From: Thetidibacter halocola
GTDB lineage: Bacteria > Pseudomonadota > Alphaproteobacteria > Rhodobacterales > Rhodobacteraceae
Length of the DNA: 64,000 nt
Direction of reading: 5' to 3'
Assembly (NCBI RefSeq): GCF_018224955.1
Contig: NZ_JAGTUU010000005.1
Location: 1 to 64,000, forward strand
This document shows positions 53,401-62,179 of this stretch, piece by piece. The first letter of the stretch is position 1. Every line of letters begins with the position of its first letter. A program made the position numbers and the translations under genes. The notes under the pieces are model-generated. The model searched no databases. It was not told the DNA's origin and saw nothing but the letters and a program-made list of their open reading frames with translations.

Positions 53401-53694
53401 ATGAAACTTGCTGCTGTAGGCATCCCTGTGATGATCCTTTCACTCACCGCTTGCGTCGAAGAGGCACCGACCGCAGGCCAGCCCGCTGTCGGGAACAGCG
53501 GTGACCTGTCAGCATTCGAAGGCGCGCGGGCGGGCCAGTCCGAAATGGGGGTCCAGGCTCTTGGCTACAAACTCATCAGCACCGCAGGTTTGACTGCGTA
53601 CTGGTTCAATCGGAGCGCCGGCGCCTGTGCACGAATCGTCACCGCTGACGGGCGGTACGCTTCCGTCGACATGGTAGCCGCCGGAGATTGCTGA
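53401..53694 (+). CDS. Small lipoprotein
   Basis: 97 residues. Lipobox LSLTAC puts the lipidated cysteine at residue 18. The mature part (LSAFEGARAGQSEMGVQALGYKL, LTAYWFNRSAGACARIVTADG, final Cys) resembles a group of small alphaproteobacterial envelope proteins with a GY.......YW.N....C.R pattern. Two remaining cysteines could form a disulphide. Function unknown. Confidence 0.72.
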   Translation: MKLAAVGIPVMILSLTACVEEAPTAGQPAVGNSGDLSAFEGARAGQSEMGVQALGYKLISTAGLTAYWFNRSAGACARIVTADGRYASVDMVAAGDC

Positions 53695-53746
53695 ACATGC
53701 AGGCCTTGCGGGATCATTTCACGCCAGAAAGCGAGGTAAAGACACA

Positions 53747-54025
53747 ATGAACATTGGACTGAAGGTTCTTCTTGCCGCGACCATGGTGTCCGCAAGCGCT
53801 ATTGCTCAAGATGGTCCCGTTGCATTGGAAGGGCGGATATCCTCAGAAAGCTTTATCTTTCAGCCGAATTACTGGCCGAACCCGACCGTTGACTTGACGG
53901 ACGTGAGCGATGTCCTGATCGGGCGGCTTGACCGGTTTATTCCGAAGGACGCCCAAATACTTGGCCGCTTTACCGATCCGCTATTCACTGGAGATGGCCG
54001 CTATCGCATCGATCTTCCGGTCTAG
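53747..54025 (+). CDS. Small exported protein of unknown function
   Basis: 92 residues with signal peptide MNIGLKVLLAATMVSASAIAQ. The mature part contains NPTVDLTDVSDVLIGRLDRF and PKDAQILGRFTD. The repeated 'V(L)IG' beta pattern suggests a small periplasmic beta protein. It lies 52 bases after the lipoprotein gene, so the two may be co-transcribed. Downstream it ends 20 bases before an IS3 terminal repeat. Confidence 0.6.
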   Translation: MNIGLKVLLAATMVSASAIAQDGPVALEGRISSESFIFQPNYWPNPTVDLTDVSDVLIGRLDRFIPKDAQILGRFTDPLFTGDGRYRIDLPV

Positions 54026-54045
54026 CCGCCGGCCTTCATCCGGTC

Positions 54046-54590
54046 TGAACCGCACCGGGTTTGCCGGAGGCTCCAACTCTTGAGTAGGATGGAGCATCAT
54101 GAGCAAGACCACGAACAAGTTCTCCCCTGAAGTCCGCGATCGCGCCGTGCGGATGGTTCTCGACGGCGCCGGTTCGCACGGTTCTCGGTGGCAGGCGATC
54201 ACATCGATTGCTGCGAAGATCGGTTGTTCGGCGAACACGCTGAACGACTGGGTCAAGAAGGCCGAGGTCGACATTGGGAGGCGCGCAGGCATCCCCAGCG
54301 ACATGGCTGAGAAGATGAAGGCGCTCGAGCGGGAGAACCGGCAACTGCGCCAGGCGAACGAGATTCTTCGCAAAGCCTCGGCGTATTTTGCGATGGCGGA
54401 GCTCGACCGCCGATCTGCGCGGTGCTGCCGATCGCCCCTCCACCTACTATGATCATCTGGCGAAGCGGGCTGGTCCAACGCGTCTGTCAGGCCGCGCCCG
54501 TCGTGATGAGGCTCTGCGCCCCTAGATCTGGCGTGTTTTCGAAGAGAATTGGCGGGTCTATGGCGTGCGGAAAGTCTAGCGGCAGCTTCT
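54046..54590 (+). pseudogene. IS3-family element, 5' remnant
   Basis: The left end TGAACCGCACCGGGTTTGCC (54046 on) is followed by an intact-looking orfA (54099-54452): [40 protein letters not shown] and [20 protein letters not shown], the helix-turn-helix and leucine zipper of IS3 orfA. Then an internal deletion and frameshift lead into orfB fragments ([36 protein letters not shown]) with two stops. It is cut at about 54590 by IS6 sequence. Confidence 0.8.
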
Positions 54591-54837
54591 CCGCCGCGAA
54601 CAAGGGCCCGAACCGATGCCACCAATATCTCACCGTTTCATGGCTGACATCGATGCCGCGCTCGTCCAGCAGATCCCCGACGTTCCGGAGCGACAGCGGG
54701 AACCGAATGGACGCCATCATCCGCTTGGCGGTGATCTCGGGACTGGTCTTGAAGTGGCGAAATGGGGAGCGTTTGACTATCAGTTGAGCCCGCGAAACCA
54801 CCCTGCGCGCCTCAAGCCAGGTTTCTCTGACAGGACC
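54585..54837 (-). pseudogene. IS6-family transposase, 5' remnant C
   Basis: The minus strand reads SPFRHFKTSPEITAKRMMAS, RFPLSLRNVGDLLDERGIDV and SHETVRYWWHRFGPLFAAEK, the N-terminal helix-turn-helix of IS6 transposases, and stops at the IS3 junction. The outer tip GGTCCTGTCAGA (ending at 54837) resembles the GGYGCTGTCAGAC tips near 17.4 and 18.5 kb. Confidence 0.78.
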
Positions 54838-54906
54838 TTCACAAACGCCATACAGCACCTCACCCCACCTCGCGCAAAGTTCCCTTGACGGTGCCGCGCT
54901 CCCGGA

Positions 54907-55986
54907 TCAGGCCCGTTCGAGGGCCGCCACGATTGAGTCGCCGCAGGCCACTGTTCCGGCCCGGCCACCGAGATCGCCGGTGCGCCGGTCCGGATCGCCC
55001 AGCACCTCTTCCAACGCCGCGACAATCGCCGCGGCGGCGTCGGGCTGGCCCAGATGATCCAGCATCATCGCGCCCGCCCAGATCTGGCCCACCGGGTTCG
55101 CGATGCCCTTGCCTGCAATATCGGGTGCCGAGCCATGAACCGGCTCGAACAGGGACGGAAAATGACGCTCCGGGTTTATATTTCCGGACGGCGCGATGCC
55201 GATGGTCCCGGTGCAGGCCGGTCCCAGGTCCGACAGAATGTCTCCAAAAAGGTTCGATGCGACGACAACGTCGAACCAATCGGGATGCAGCACGAAATGC
55301 GCGGTCAGGATGTCGATGTGGTACTTGTCGACTTCGATGCCGGGGTAATTCTTGGCCATCTCGACCACGCGCTCGTCCCAATAGGGCATCGAGATGGAGA
55401 TGCCGTTCGACTTGGTCGCCGAAGTCAGGTGCTTCTTGGGTCGGCTCTGGGCCAATTCGAACGCGAATTTCAGGACCCGATCGACACCGATCCGCGTCAT
55501 CACGGTTTCCTGCAGGACGGTTTCCCGGTCGGTGCCTTCGAAGATGCGTCCCCCGACAGAGGAATATTCACCTTCGGTATTCTCGCGAACGACCCAGAAA
55601 TCGATATCGCCCGGCACTCGGCCCGCGAGCGGCGAGCTGACGCCCGGCATCAGCCGTACGGGGCGCAGATTGACATATTGATCGAACTCGCGCCGGAACT
55701 TCAGCAACGAGCCCCAGAGGGATATGTGATCTGGCACCGTCTCGGGCCAGCCAACGGCGCCGAAATAGATCGCATCGCTGTCGCCGATACGCGATTTCCA
55801 GTCATCCGGCATCATCTGGCCATGGGCCTTGTAATAGTCGGCGGAGGCAAAGTCATGCTGGTCGAAATGAAGCCCAAGGTCGAATTTGCGCGCCGCGGCC
55901 GACAAGACCTTCAGCCCCTCCGGCATGACTTCGGTTCCGATCCCGTCGCCGGGGATGACTGCGATGCGGTAGGTATTGCGGCTCAT
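54907..55986 (-). CDS. Tartrate dehydrogenase / isopropylmalate dehydrogenase-family decarboxylating enzyme
   Basis: 359 residues. IAVIPGDGIGTEVMPEGLKVL, the substrate arginine region FRREFDQYVNLRPVRL, VVRENTEGEYSSVGGR, and NLFGDILSDLGPACTGTIGIAPSGNINP are features of the TtuC/DmlA (tartrate or D-malate dehydrogenase) branch rather than LeuB. It would oxidise and decarboxylate a 2-hydroxy-dicarboxylate using NAD. It overlaps the upstream PdxA-type gene by ATGA and is the last gene of that operon. The real substrate is unknown. Confidence 0.85.
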   Translation of the reverse strand: MSRNTYRIAVIPGDGIGTEVMPEGLKVLSAAARKFDLGLHFDQHDFASADYYKAHGQMMPDDWKSRIGDSDAIYFGAVGWPETVPDHISLWGSLLKFRREFDQYVNLRPVRLMPGVSSPLAGRVPGDIDFWVVRENTEGEYSSVGGRIFEGTDRETVLQETVMTRIGVDRVLKFAFELAQSRPKKHLTSATKSNGISISMPYWDERVVEMAKNYPGIEVDKYHIDILTAHFVLHPDWFDVVVASNLFGDILSDLGPACTGTIGIAPSGNINPERHFPSLFEPVHGSAPDIAGKGIANPVGQIWAGAMMLDHLGQPDAAAAIVAALEEVLGDPDRRTGDLGGRAGTVACGDSIVAALERA

Positions 55987-57017
55987 TCGGGTTGACCCTC
56001 TGACTGGACGCCATGCTGCGCGGTGGCGAGCTTGGTCGCCAATTTGATCGCCGTGACGAAAGCGCCGGTATCGGCGATGCCTTTGCCAACGATGTCATGC
56101 GCCGTACCATGGGCGGGCGTGGTGAAAACGATCGGCAGGCCCGACGTGACCGTGACCCCCTTGTTGAAACCCTTGAGCTTCGTCGCGATCTGGCCTTGGT
56201 CATGGTACATCGCAACGACGCTGTCAAAGTCCCCGGCGAAGGCCTTGAGATAAACCGTATCGGACGGAAACGGCCCCTGGCAATCGATCCCCTCGGCCTG
56301 CGCGGCCTCCACGGCGGGGCGGATGATGTCGATCTCCTCGGTGCCGAACAGGCCGCCCTCGCCGTTATGCGGGTTCAGCGCGGCCACCGCGATGCGCGGC
56401 GCCTCGGTCCCGGCGCGGCGCAGCATCGTGTCGGTCAGGCGCAGCGCCTCGATGATCCGGTCATGGGTGATGAGGTCGAGCGCTTCGCGCAGGCTGACAT
56501 GCGAGGTCACGCGGCTCATCCACTGGCCGTCCAGCACGTTCATTTCGCGAAAGACGCCGTTGAAGCCCAGAAGATGCGCAAAAAGCTGATGCTCGTCATT
56601 GAAGCGATAGCCCCCGTCGAACATCGCCTTCTTGTGCAGCGGCGCGAAGCAGATGCCGTGAACCGCGCCCGAACGTGCCATTTCGACAGCGGCCTTCAGC
56701 GTGTCGCCGACAAGCGCGCCGACCTTGGGGTCCGGCTTCCCCAGAGTGATGGTCGCGGGATCCATGTTTGCCAGATCGATCATCGGAATTGCCTTGGCCG
56801 AATGGTCGGCCGCGCCTGGCACGTCGATCAGGTCGACCTCGAAGGAGACCCCGGCCTGCGCCTTACCCATCTCGAGGATCCGGCGGTCGCCCAGAAGGAT
56901 GATGTCCACGGCCTCCCGAATGCTGCCCTCTGCCAGGATGCGGGCGGTCATCTCTGGCCCGATCCCGGTCGGATCGCCCATGGTAAGAAGCAGGGTCGGT
57001 CGGAATTCGTCGGTCAT
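55983..57017 (-). CDS. PdxA-family dehydrogenase (4-hydroxythreonine-4-phosphate dehydrogenase-like)
   Basis: 344 residues. LTMGDPTGIGPEM, GICFAPLHKKAMFDGGYRFNDEHQLFAHLLG, the metal histidines in THDRII-adjacent HVSLREAL and MYHDQGQIATKLKGF, and TTPAHGTAHDIVGKGIADTG are conserved PdxA motifs. Its pairing with a tartrate-type dehydrogenase, TctCBA and an operator rather than vitamin B6 genes points to a catabolic PdxA2-like role, such as oxidation of a four-carbon sugar-acid phosphate or of a dihydrodiol. No kinase is seen nearby. Confidence 0.85.
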   Translation of the reverse strand: MTDEFRPTLLLTMGDPTGIGPEMTARILAEGSIREAVDIILLGDRRILEMGKAQAGVSFEVDLIDVPGAADHSAKAIPMIDLANMDPATITLGKPDPKVGALVGDTLKAAVEMARSGAVHGICFAPLHKKAMFDGGYRFNDEHQLFAHLLGFNGVFREMNVLDGQWMSRVTSHVSLREALDLITHDRIIEALRLTDTMLRRAGTEAPRIAVAALNPHNGEGGLFGTEEIDIIRPAVEAAQAEGIDCQGPFPSDTVYLKAFAGDFDSVVAMYHDQGQIATKLKGFNKGVTVTSGLPIVFTTPAHGTAHDIVGKGIADTGAFVTAIKLATKLATAQHGVQSEGQPE

Positions 57018-57120
57018 TCAGGGTTTCCTTTTCCGAAACGTGCAGCGAGGCTGTCATGGCTGTTTGTGCAGGGCGATTGGCCGATCTTGCATCGAGGTTT
57101 GCGGCAGGGGCATCGGCATC

Positions 57121-57237
57121 TCACAGGATGGCCCGCCAGTCCGGGCAGTCAGTCGATCCACCGAGGTCATGACACCCCATCGATACGATGATGCTGCGCG
57201 ATAGAAGCCGACCGGTCACCTCGCTCTGTCTGGCCAT
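57121..57237 (-). CDS. Possible 38-residue leader ORF upstream of the pdxA-type gene
   Basis: ATG 57237 lies seven bases after AGGAGGAA, one of the best ribosome binding sites in the area, and encodes MARQSEVTGRLLSRSIIVSM followed by 18 residues to a stop at 57121. It ends 103 bases before the PdxA-type start. The peptide matches nothing I know. It could be a translated leader, or the 5' remnant of a deleted gene. Confidence 0.35.
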   Translation of the reverse strand: MARQSEVTGRLLSRSIIVSMGCHDLGGSTDCPDWRAIL

Positions 57238-57318
57238 CGGCGTTCCTCCTGTGCGCAGTTGGCGACGCGAGGCACCGACCATCTCAGCGTGCGACCTGAA
57301 TGCCATCAGCGCTTGCTT

Positions 57319-57330
57319 ATTGTCAACAAT
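57319..57330. promoter_or_regulatory. Operator-like palindrome upstream of the pdxA-type operon
   Basis: ATTGTCAACAAT, containing the TTGTNNACAA pattern. Its reverse complement occurs at 63500-63511, and near copies occur at 57485-57494 and 63293-63304. TTGACA on the minus strand inside it could be a -35 box for the pdxA-type operon. Confidence 0.6.
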
Positions 57331-57484
57331 CATGTCTTGATGCCCCGGTATTGGATGTCAATGTTCGCAATAACAGGGTGCGCGCGACGAATGGATGCCT
57401 CTCGGAACGCACTTGATTTTTCCATTTAAAATAGGCGTGGGAGCGTTTTTACGGCTTCTCCAGCCAGTGGCGCTCATTCCCGCT

Positions 57485-57494
57485 TTGTCGACAA
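57485..57494. promoter_or_regulatory. Operator-like palindrome before the dehalogenase-like gene
   Basis: TTGTCGACAA is a perfect 10-base palindrome ending 12 bases before ATG 57507 and touching the ribosome binding site. It fits the TTGTNNACAA pattern seen in the two other promoter regions, so a repressor here could block the hydrolase-rhodanese operon. Confidence 0.55.
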
Positions 57495-57506
57495 TAGGAG
57501 GGACAC

Positions 57507-58448
57507 ATGACACGGACCGACATGCCGGAACTGACGGCGCCCAAGCAACTCATGGAGGGGTTCCGACGCGAACGCATCCAGACCTCCGGGGCGGAGATCA
57601 ATGTCGCCATTGCGGGCAACGGCCCACCCCTGTTGCTGCTGCACGGCAACCCGCTGACTCATGTCAGCTGGCACCGCATCGCCCCGGCTCTGGCCAAGAG
57701 CTTTACCGTGATCGCGCCCGATCTGCGCGGCTACGGCGACAGTTCCAAGCCAGACGGTGGCGAGGATCATGCTGCCTATACCTTCCGCGCGATGGCGCAG
57801 GATTTCCTCGAGATCATGAGCGGCCTCGGCTTCGAGACCTTTGGCGTGGCCGGACATGACAGGGGCGCCCGTGTCGCCTTCCGCATGGCGCTGGACGCAC
57901 CCGAGCGGGTTACCGCGCTTGCCGCGCTTGATATCGTTCCGACCTATAACGTTCTGTCACAGGTCAGCCTCGGCTGGGGCCTCGAGGCCTATCACTGGTT
58001 CTTCATGGCGCAGAAAGCGCCGTTTCCCGAAGACCTGCTCTCGGCCGATCCGGCCTATTACATCAACTACAAGCTGAACAAGAAGAACGTCGGGCTTGAG
58101 ATCTTCTCGCCCGAGGCAATGGCCGAATACATCCGCTGCACCACGCGCGAGCAGATCCACGCGGTCTGCGAGGATTACCGCGCGACGGTCTCGCTCGATT
58201 TCGAGATGGACACGGCGGATTTCGGAAAGCGCAAGATCGACTGCCCGGTTCTGGTGCTCTGGGGTTCCAACAGCCATTGCGGCCGTCACTTCAAAGTGCT
58301 TGAGGATTGGGGCCAATGGGCGCCCGACCTGCGCGGCACGCCGATCCCGACCGGGCACTACCCGGCCGAGCATCGGCCAGACATAGTCTACCCGATCTTC
58401 TGGGAGTTTTTCTCCGGCAAAGAGCCCAATCTGGACGTGCCGCAATGA
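57507..58448 (+). CDS. Alpha/beta hydrolase, fluoroacetate dehalogenase-like
   Basis: 313 residues. Nucleophile Asp118 in GHDRGAR with the carboxylate-binding arginines Arg119 and Arg122, partner Asp142 (LDIVPT) and His284 (TGHYPAEH). The halide pocket of characterised fluoroacetate dehalogenases, His-Trp and Tyr, is present as His163-Trp164 (AYHWFF) and Tyr224 (CEDYRA). All key residues of that family are therefore kept, so defluorination or dehalogenation of a 2-haloacid is plausible, though natural substrates may differ. ATG 57507 follows AGGAGGGACAC. It overlaps the rhodanese gene by ATGA. Confidence 0.85.
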   Translation: MTRTDMPELTAPKQLMEGFRRERIQTSGAEINVAIAGNGPPLLLLHGNPLTHVSWHRIAPALAKSFTVIAPDLRGYGDSSKPDGGEDHAAYTFRAMAQDFLEIMSGLGFETFGVAGHDRGARVAFRMALDAPERVTALAALDIVPTYNVLSQVSLGWGLEAYHWFFMAQKAPFPEDLLSADPAYYINYKLNKKNVGLEIFSPEAMAEYIRCTTREQIHAVCEDYRATVSLDFEMDTADFGKRKIDCPVLVLWGSNSHCGRHFKVLEDWGQWAPDLRGTPIPTGHYPAEHRPDIVYPIFWEFFSGKEPNLDVPQ

Positions 58449-60013
58449 ACCGGATCGATCCGAAGGACGCATCCGCCCTGTTCCATGCAGGCGGCGAGGT
58501 CGCCTTTCTCGATGTGCGCGAGGCCGGGCAATTCGGCGAGGCGCATCCGCTTTTCGCGATCCCTCTGCCTTATTCCGTCCTTGAAACCCGCGTGCGGCGC
58601 CTGGTGCCACGCCGCGATGTGCCCGTGCTGATCCTCGACGCTGGCGACGGCATCGCGGAAGCCGCCGCCACGCGACTTGCCACGCTCGGATACACCGACT
58701 TGCAGGTGATCTCGGGCGGTATGCCGGCCTGGGACGCGGCAGGCCTTGGCGTCTACAAGGGCGTCAACGTGCCGTCCAAGACGCTGGGTGAACTGGCCGA
58801 GACGTTGTGGCACCCGGCGATGATCACGGCGCCCGAGCTTGCGGAATGGTCGCGCGAAGACCGCAGCTTCCGCTTTTTCGATGGCCGTCCCCCGGCGGAA
58901 TACGAAAAGATGCGGGTGCCGGGCTCTGTCTGCCTGCCGAACGGAGAGTTGGCGCACCGCGTGGCAAGCTTCGACGGCATCGAGCAAGCCCCCCTCGTCA
59001 TTACCTGCGCCGGCCGGACGCGCGGCATCGTTGGCGCGATCGGGATGCGAATCTCGGGCTATAGCGGCGACGTACTGGCCCTGGAGAACGGCACTCAGGG
59101 CTGGGCGCTGGCGGGAGAGAAACTCGACCGTGGCGCCTCGGCAGATCCGTTTCCGCCTTTGAACGACGCCGGACTTGCCGCATCGAGCGCGGCGGCGGAC
59201 CGGATCCTGTCGCGCTTCGGCCTGTCCGAGATCACGATGGACGAAGCCGCCGGAATGCTGCGGGACGTCGGGCGCACGACGTATCTGTTCGACACCCGCA
59301 CTGCCGCGGAAGCCAGCGATGACCCGGTGCCCGGCGCAGCGCATGGCCCCTGCGGGCAGATCACACAAGCCACGGACCAATGGATCGCGACCTTCCGTTC
59401 GCGCGTGATCCTGTGCTGCGACAGCGGCCTGCGATCGGCGCTGGCGGCGTTCTGGCTGGTCCAGCTTGGCTACGAGGTACACGTTTTGCGCCTGACCGGT
59501 GATCGGGAGGCCTTGCCAAAGACCGAAGCCACGCCCGCACCCGAGGTGAAGACCATAGCTGCGCCGGAGGCGATGAACGCTCTGTCCGGTGGCGCGACCC
59601 TGCTGGACCTTCGCCCGTCCATGACCTTCCGAAAGGCGCATGTCGATGGCGCGCAATGGACTTGCAGACCACGGCTGGCAGCGATGGTGCCGGATCTGTC
59701 AGGGTCGCCCGTTCTCTTGCTCGCGGAAGATGAGGCGAAAGCGGCCTGGACCGCGCAAGACCTGCAAGAGGCCGGGCTCGGCGATGTTGCCGTTGTCGCA
59801 GGCGGTCACGACGCGTTGGTCAAGGCGGGCGCGGCAATCGTCGCCACGCCAGACCATCCGTCCGATGCCGAGTGCATCGACCATCTGTTCTTCGTCCACG
59901 ACCGGCACGATGGCAACCTCGAAGCCTCGCGTCGATACCTTGAATGGGAGACGGGTCTGATCGCTCAACTGAGCGATGTGGAGCGGGCGGAATACAAGCT
60001 TCTTCATCCCTGA
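58445..60013 (+). CDS. Four-domain rhodanese-like sulfurtransferase
   Basis: 522 residues made of four rhodanese domains. Domain 2 (LVITCAGRTRGIVGA, Cys188) and domain 3 (VILCCDSGLRSALAA, Cys325) have an active-site cysteine. In domain 1 (LILDAGDGIAEAA) and domain 4 (VLLLAEDEAKAAW) the cysteine is replaced, so they are probably structural. Such proteins move sulfane sulfur. Translational coupling to the dehalogenase-like hydrolase suggests action on a product of that pathway or a sulfur-containing substrate. A terminator follows at 60045. Confidence 0.85.
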   Translation: MNRIDPKDASALFHAGGEVAFLDVREAGQFGEAHPLFAIPLPYSVLETRVRRLVPRRDVPVLILDAGDGIAEAAATRLATLGYTDLQVISGGMPAWDAAGLGVYKGVNVPSKTLGELAETLWHPAMITAPELAEWSREDRSFRFFDGRPPAEYEKMRVPGSVCLPNGELAHRVASFDGIEQAPLVITCAGRTRGIVGAIGMRISGYSGDVLALENGTQGWALAGEKLDRGASADPFPPLNDAGLAASSAAADRILSRFGLSEITMDEAAGMLRDVGRTTYLFDTRTAAEASDDPVPGAAHGPCGQITQATDQWIATFRSRVILCCDSGLRSALAAFWLVQLGYEVHVLRLTGDREALPKTEATPAPEVKTIAAPEAMNALSGGATLLDLRPSMTFRKAHVDGAQWTCRPRLAAMVPDLSGSPVLLLAEDEAKAAWTAQDLQEAGLGDVAVVAGGHDALVKAGAAIVATPDHPSDAECIDHLFFVHDRHDGNLEASRRYLEWETGLIAQLSDVERAEYKLLHP

Positions 60014-60044
60014 AGAATCCCTGAAGACAGGTCACATCAAAAGC

Positions 60045-60071
60045 AAAGGGGCGGGAAAACCCGCCCCTTTT
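60045..60071. terminator. Bidirectional terminator between convergent operons
   Basis: AAAGGGGCGGG and CCCGCCCCTTT form a perfect 11-pair stem with an AAAA loop, flanked by A's on one side and T's on the other. It would end both the plus-strand rhodanese operon and the minus-strand tctCBA operon. Confidence 0.85.
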
Positions 60072-60090
60072 CGTGACCGCGTCGCGCGTC

Positions 60091-61608
60091 TCAGCTCGCG
60101 CCCATCGCCGCGCCTTCCTTGCGCTTGCGGCGCATCTTGGAGAACGCCGAAAGGCTGAAGGAGATGACCATCAGAGCCATGATGAACAAGGCACCCGGAC
60201 GCTCCAGCGCGTAGGCCGGATCGCCCCCGCTGATCTGGTAGGTGCGCAACAAGTTGCCCTCGACGAGATTGCCGAGGATCAAACCCACCACCGCCGCAGC
60301 CACGGGATAGTTGTAGCGTACCATCGCCCAGCCAATCACTGCAAACACTGCCAGCGTGATCGGCCCCGACGAGGTGCCATCGATCGCGTAGGAGCCGAAC
60401 AGCGCGACCACGAGCACGCTCGGGATCAGGTAGCGCATCGGCACCCGCACGATGTAGCTGGCGAAGTACACGAAGCCGAGACCGATAACCAGGAGCAGGA
60501 GCGCCTGTGCGAAGTTCGAAATGATGATCGCGTAGACGATGTCCTGGTTGTTGGCGATGAAGCTGGGGCCACCGACGATGTTGTGCATCGCGAAGGCCGC
60601 CAGCAGGATCGCCGTCGCGCCGCCGCCGGGAATTCCCAGCGCCAGCATTGTCGCCATGGCGCCGCCCTCGGACGAGGAATTGGCGCTTTCCGCGGCGATG
60701 ACGCCCTTGGGATTGCCCTTGCCGAACGTGTCGCCGTCCGGGGCATTCCGCTTTGCCTCGGAATACGACAGCAGGTTGGAAATCGACGATCCGACACCGG
60801 GGATCGAGCCGATGATGACACCGATGATCGCGCCGCGCGCGATGATCGTCTTGAACTGGAACGACTCGCGGAAGCCGTTGAGTATCTTCTTCAGAGAGAT
60901 CTTCCGAAGGTCCTCGTCCTCGATCAAGTGTCTGGTGTTGACGAGGTTCAGCAGCTGGCTTGCGGCCAGAAGGCCCATCATCGCGGGGATGGTCGGGACA
61001 CCGTCCAGCAACCACGGAATGCCCATCGTGCCCCGGATATACCCGGCGGAGTTCATGCCGACCGTGCCAAGCAGCAATCCGAACGTGCCCGCCAGAAGCC
61101 CACGCGGGATCGAATCCCCGGCCAGCGAGCCGAGCAGCATGAGGCCCCATATCGCGACGACGAACAACTCGAGCGGGCCCATCTTGAGAACGACGCCGGA
61201 GACGGGTTCGATGATGAACATCAGCAGGATGTAGCTGCTCAGCGTGCCGATGACCGACGAGGACAGGGCGAGGCCCAGCGCTTCGTTGTGGCGCCCCTGC
61301 CGCGACATCGGGTAGCCGTCGAACGTGGTCGCGACCGCCGAGGACGTTCCCGGGATGTTCATGAGCACGGCCGGAACCGAGCCGCCGAAACCCGCGCCGG
61401 TATAGATCGACGTCAGGAAGATGATCGCCGGCAGGAAATCCATGTAGAGCGTCATCGGCAGAAAGATCGCCATGGCCATGGTGATCGAGATGCCGGGCAT
61501 AGAGCCGAAGAAAAGCCCCACGAGCAGGCCCGGGATCACGAAGACCCAGGCCGACCAGGATGTCGACAGGAGCGTGAAGGCGTCGCCGAGAGCGTCGAAG
61601 TTGATCAT
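60091..61608 (-). CDS. tctA: Tripartite tricarboxylate transporter large permease TctA
   Basis: 505 residues, about 12 helices. PGLLVGLFFGSMPGISITMAMAIFLP, TGAGFGGSVPAVLMNIPGTSSAVATTFDGYPM and GIPGGGATAILLAAF are family signatures. It imports an organic acid by ion symport together with TctB and TctC. It is the last gene of tctC-tctB-tctA, nine bases after tctB. Confidence 0.92.
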   Translation of the reverse strand: MINFDALGDAFTLLSTSWSAWVFVIPGLLVGLFFGSMPGISITMAMAIFLPMTLYMDFLPAIIFLTSIYTGAGFGGSVPAVLMNIPGTSSAVATTFDGYPMSRQGRHNEALGLALSSSVIGTLSSYILLMFIIEPVSGVVLKMGPLELFVVAIWGLMLLGSLAGDSIPRGLLAGTFGLLLGTVGMNSAGYIRGTMGIPWLLDGVPTIPAMMGLLAASQLLNLVNTRHLIEDEDLRKISLKKILNGFRESFQFKTIIARGAIIGVIIGSIPGVGSSISNLLSYSEAKRNAPDGDTFGKGNPKGVIAAESANSSSEGGAMATMLALGIPGGGATAILLAAFAMHNIVGGPSFIANNQDIVYAIIISNFAQALLLLVIGLGFVYFASYIVRVPMRYLIPSVLVVALFGSYAIDGTSSGPITLAVFAVIGWAMVRYNYPVAAAVVGLILGNLVEGNLLRTYQISGGDPAYALERPGALFIMALMVISFSLSAFSKMRRKRKEGAAMGAS

Positions 61609-61617
61609 GAGAGCCCC

Positions 61618-62106
61618 TCAGAGCACGGCAAGAGGGAAGGGAAAAGGGATGATCGCGCCGTAGCCGTAGATCAGCAATGCCGTGAAGACGGCGCTGAAGG
61701 CAATGTTGGCGATCCAGTTGCGTTCACCGCAGACGAAGATCCCGAGCACGAGGAAGCTGAACACGGCGATATCGAAGCCGATCTGCTCCATGAAGAAGGC
61801 CAGGAGGATGAAAGCGCCTGTCACGACGCCGATCTTGGCAAGCTCGATCGGCGTTTCCTTCGGCGTGGCGGGAAGGGCGGCATGGTCTTCCTCCGCGCCC
61901 GCTGGCGGGACCCGTTGGAAGCATTGGGGCAGCACCATCAAGAGAAGGATCAGCGCCAGAATCGACATCGGTTGCACCAGAATAAGGTTGTTGGTGCGAA
62001 GCGATGTGGCGCGCGCGTCGAGAAGGTAGGCCAGGATCGCGGTGCCGAGCACGGCCAGCAACGCGAGGTGTCCCCATTGAACCTTTATTTTTCCGGTTTT
62101 CTGCAT
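61618..62106 (-). CDS. tctB: Tripartite tricarboxylate transporter small permease TctB
   Basis: 162 residues with four hydrophobic segments (LALLAVLGTAILAYLL; LILVQPMSILALILLLMVLP; IGVVTGAFILLAFFME; IAVFSFLVLGIFVCGERNW). The last of these plus IANIAFSAVFTALLIYGYGAIIPFPFPLAVL is the TctB C-terminal signature. It sits between tctC and tctA. Confidence 0.88.
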   Translation of the reverse strand: MQKTGKIKVQWGHLALLAVLGTAILAYLLDARATSLRTNNLILVQPMSILALILLLMVLPQCFQRVPPAGAEEDHAALPATPKETPIELAKIGVVTGAFILLAFFMEQIGFDIAVFSFLVLGIFVCGERNWIANIAFSAVFTALLIYGYGAIIPFPFPLAVL

Positions 62107-62179
62107 TCGGCGCCCCCCTTCACGCGATGAACGAATGCCGCCCCGAAGATCGGGGCGGCAGGCTTGAGAACAGGAAAGG

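Noticed and set aside
57238-57333. N-terminal extension of the short leader ORF to 70 codons
   Set aside because: The upstream part overlaps the operator palindrome and the strong ribosome binding site fits only ATG 57237.
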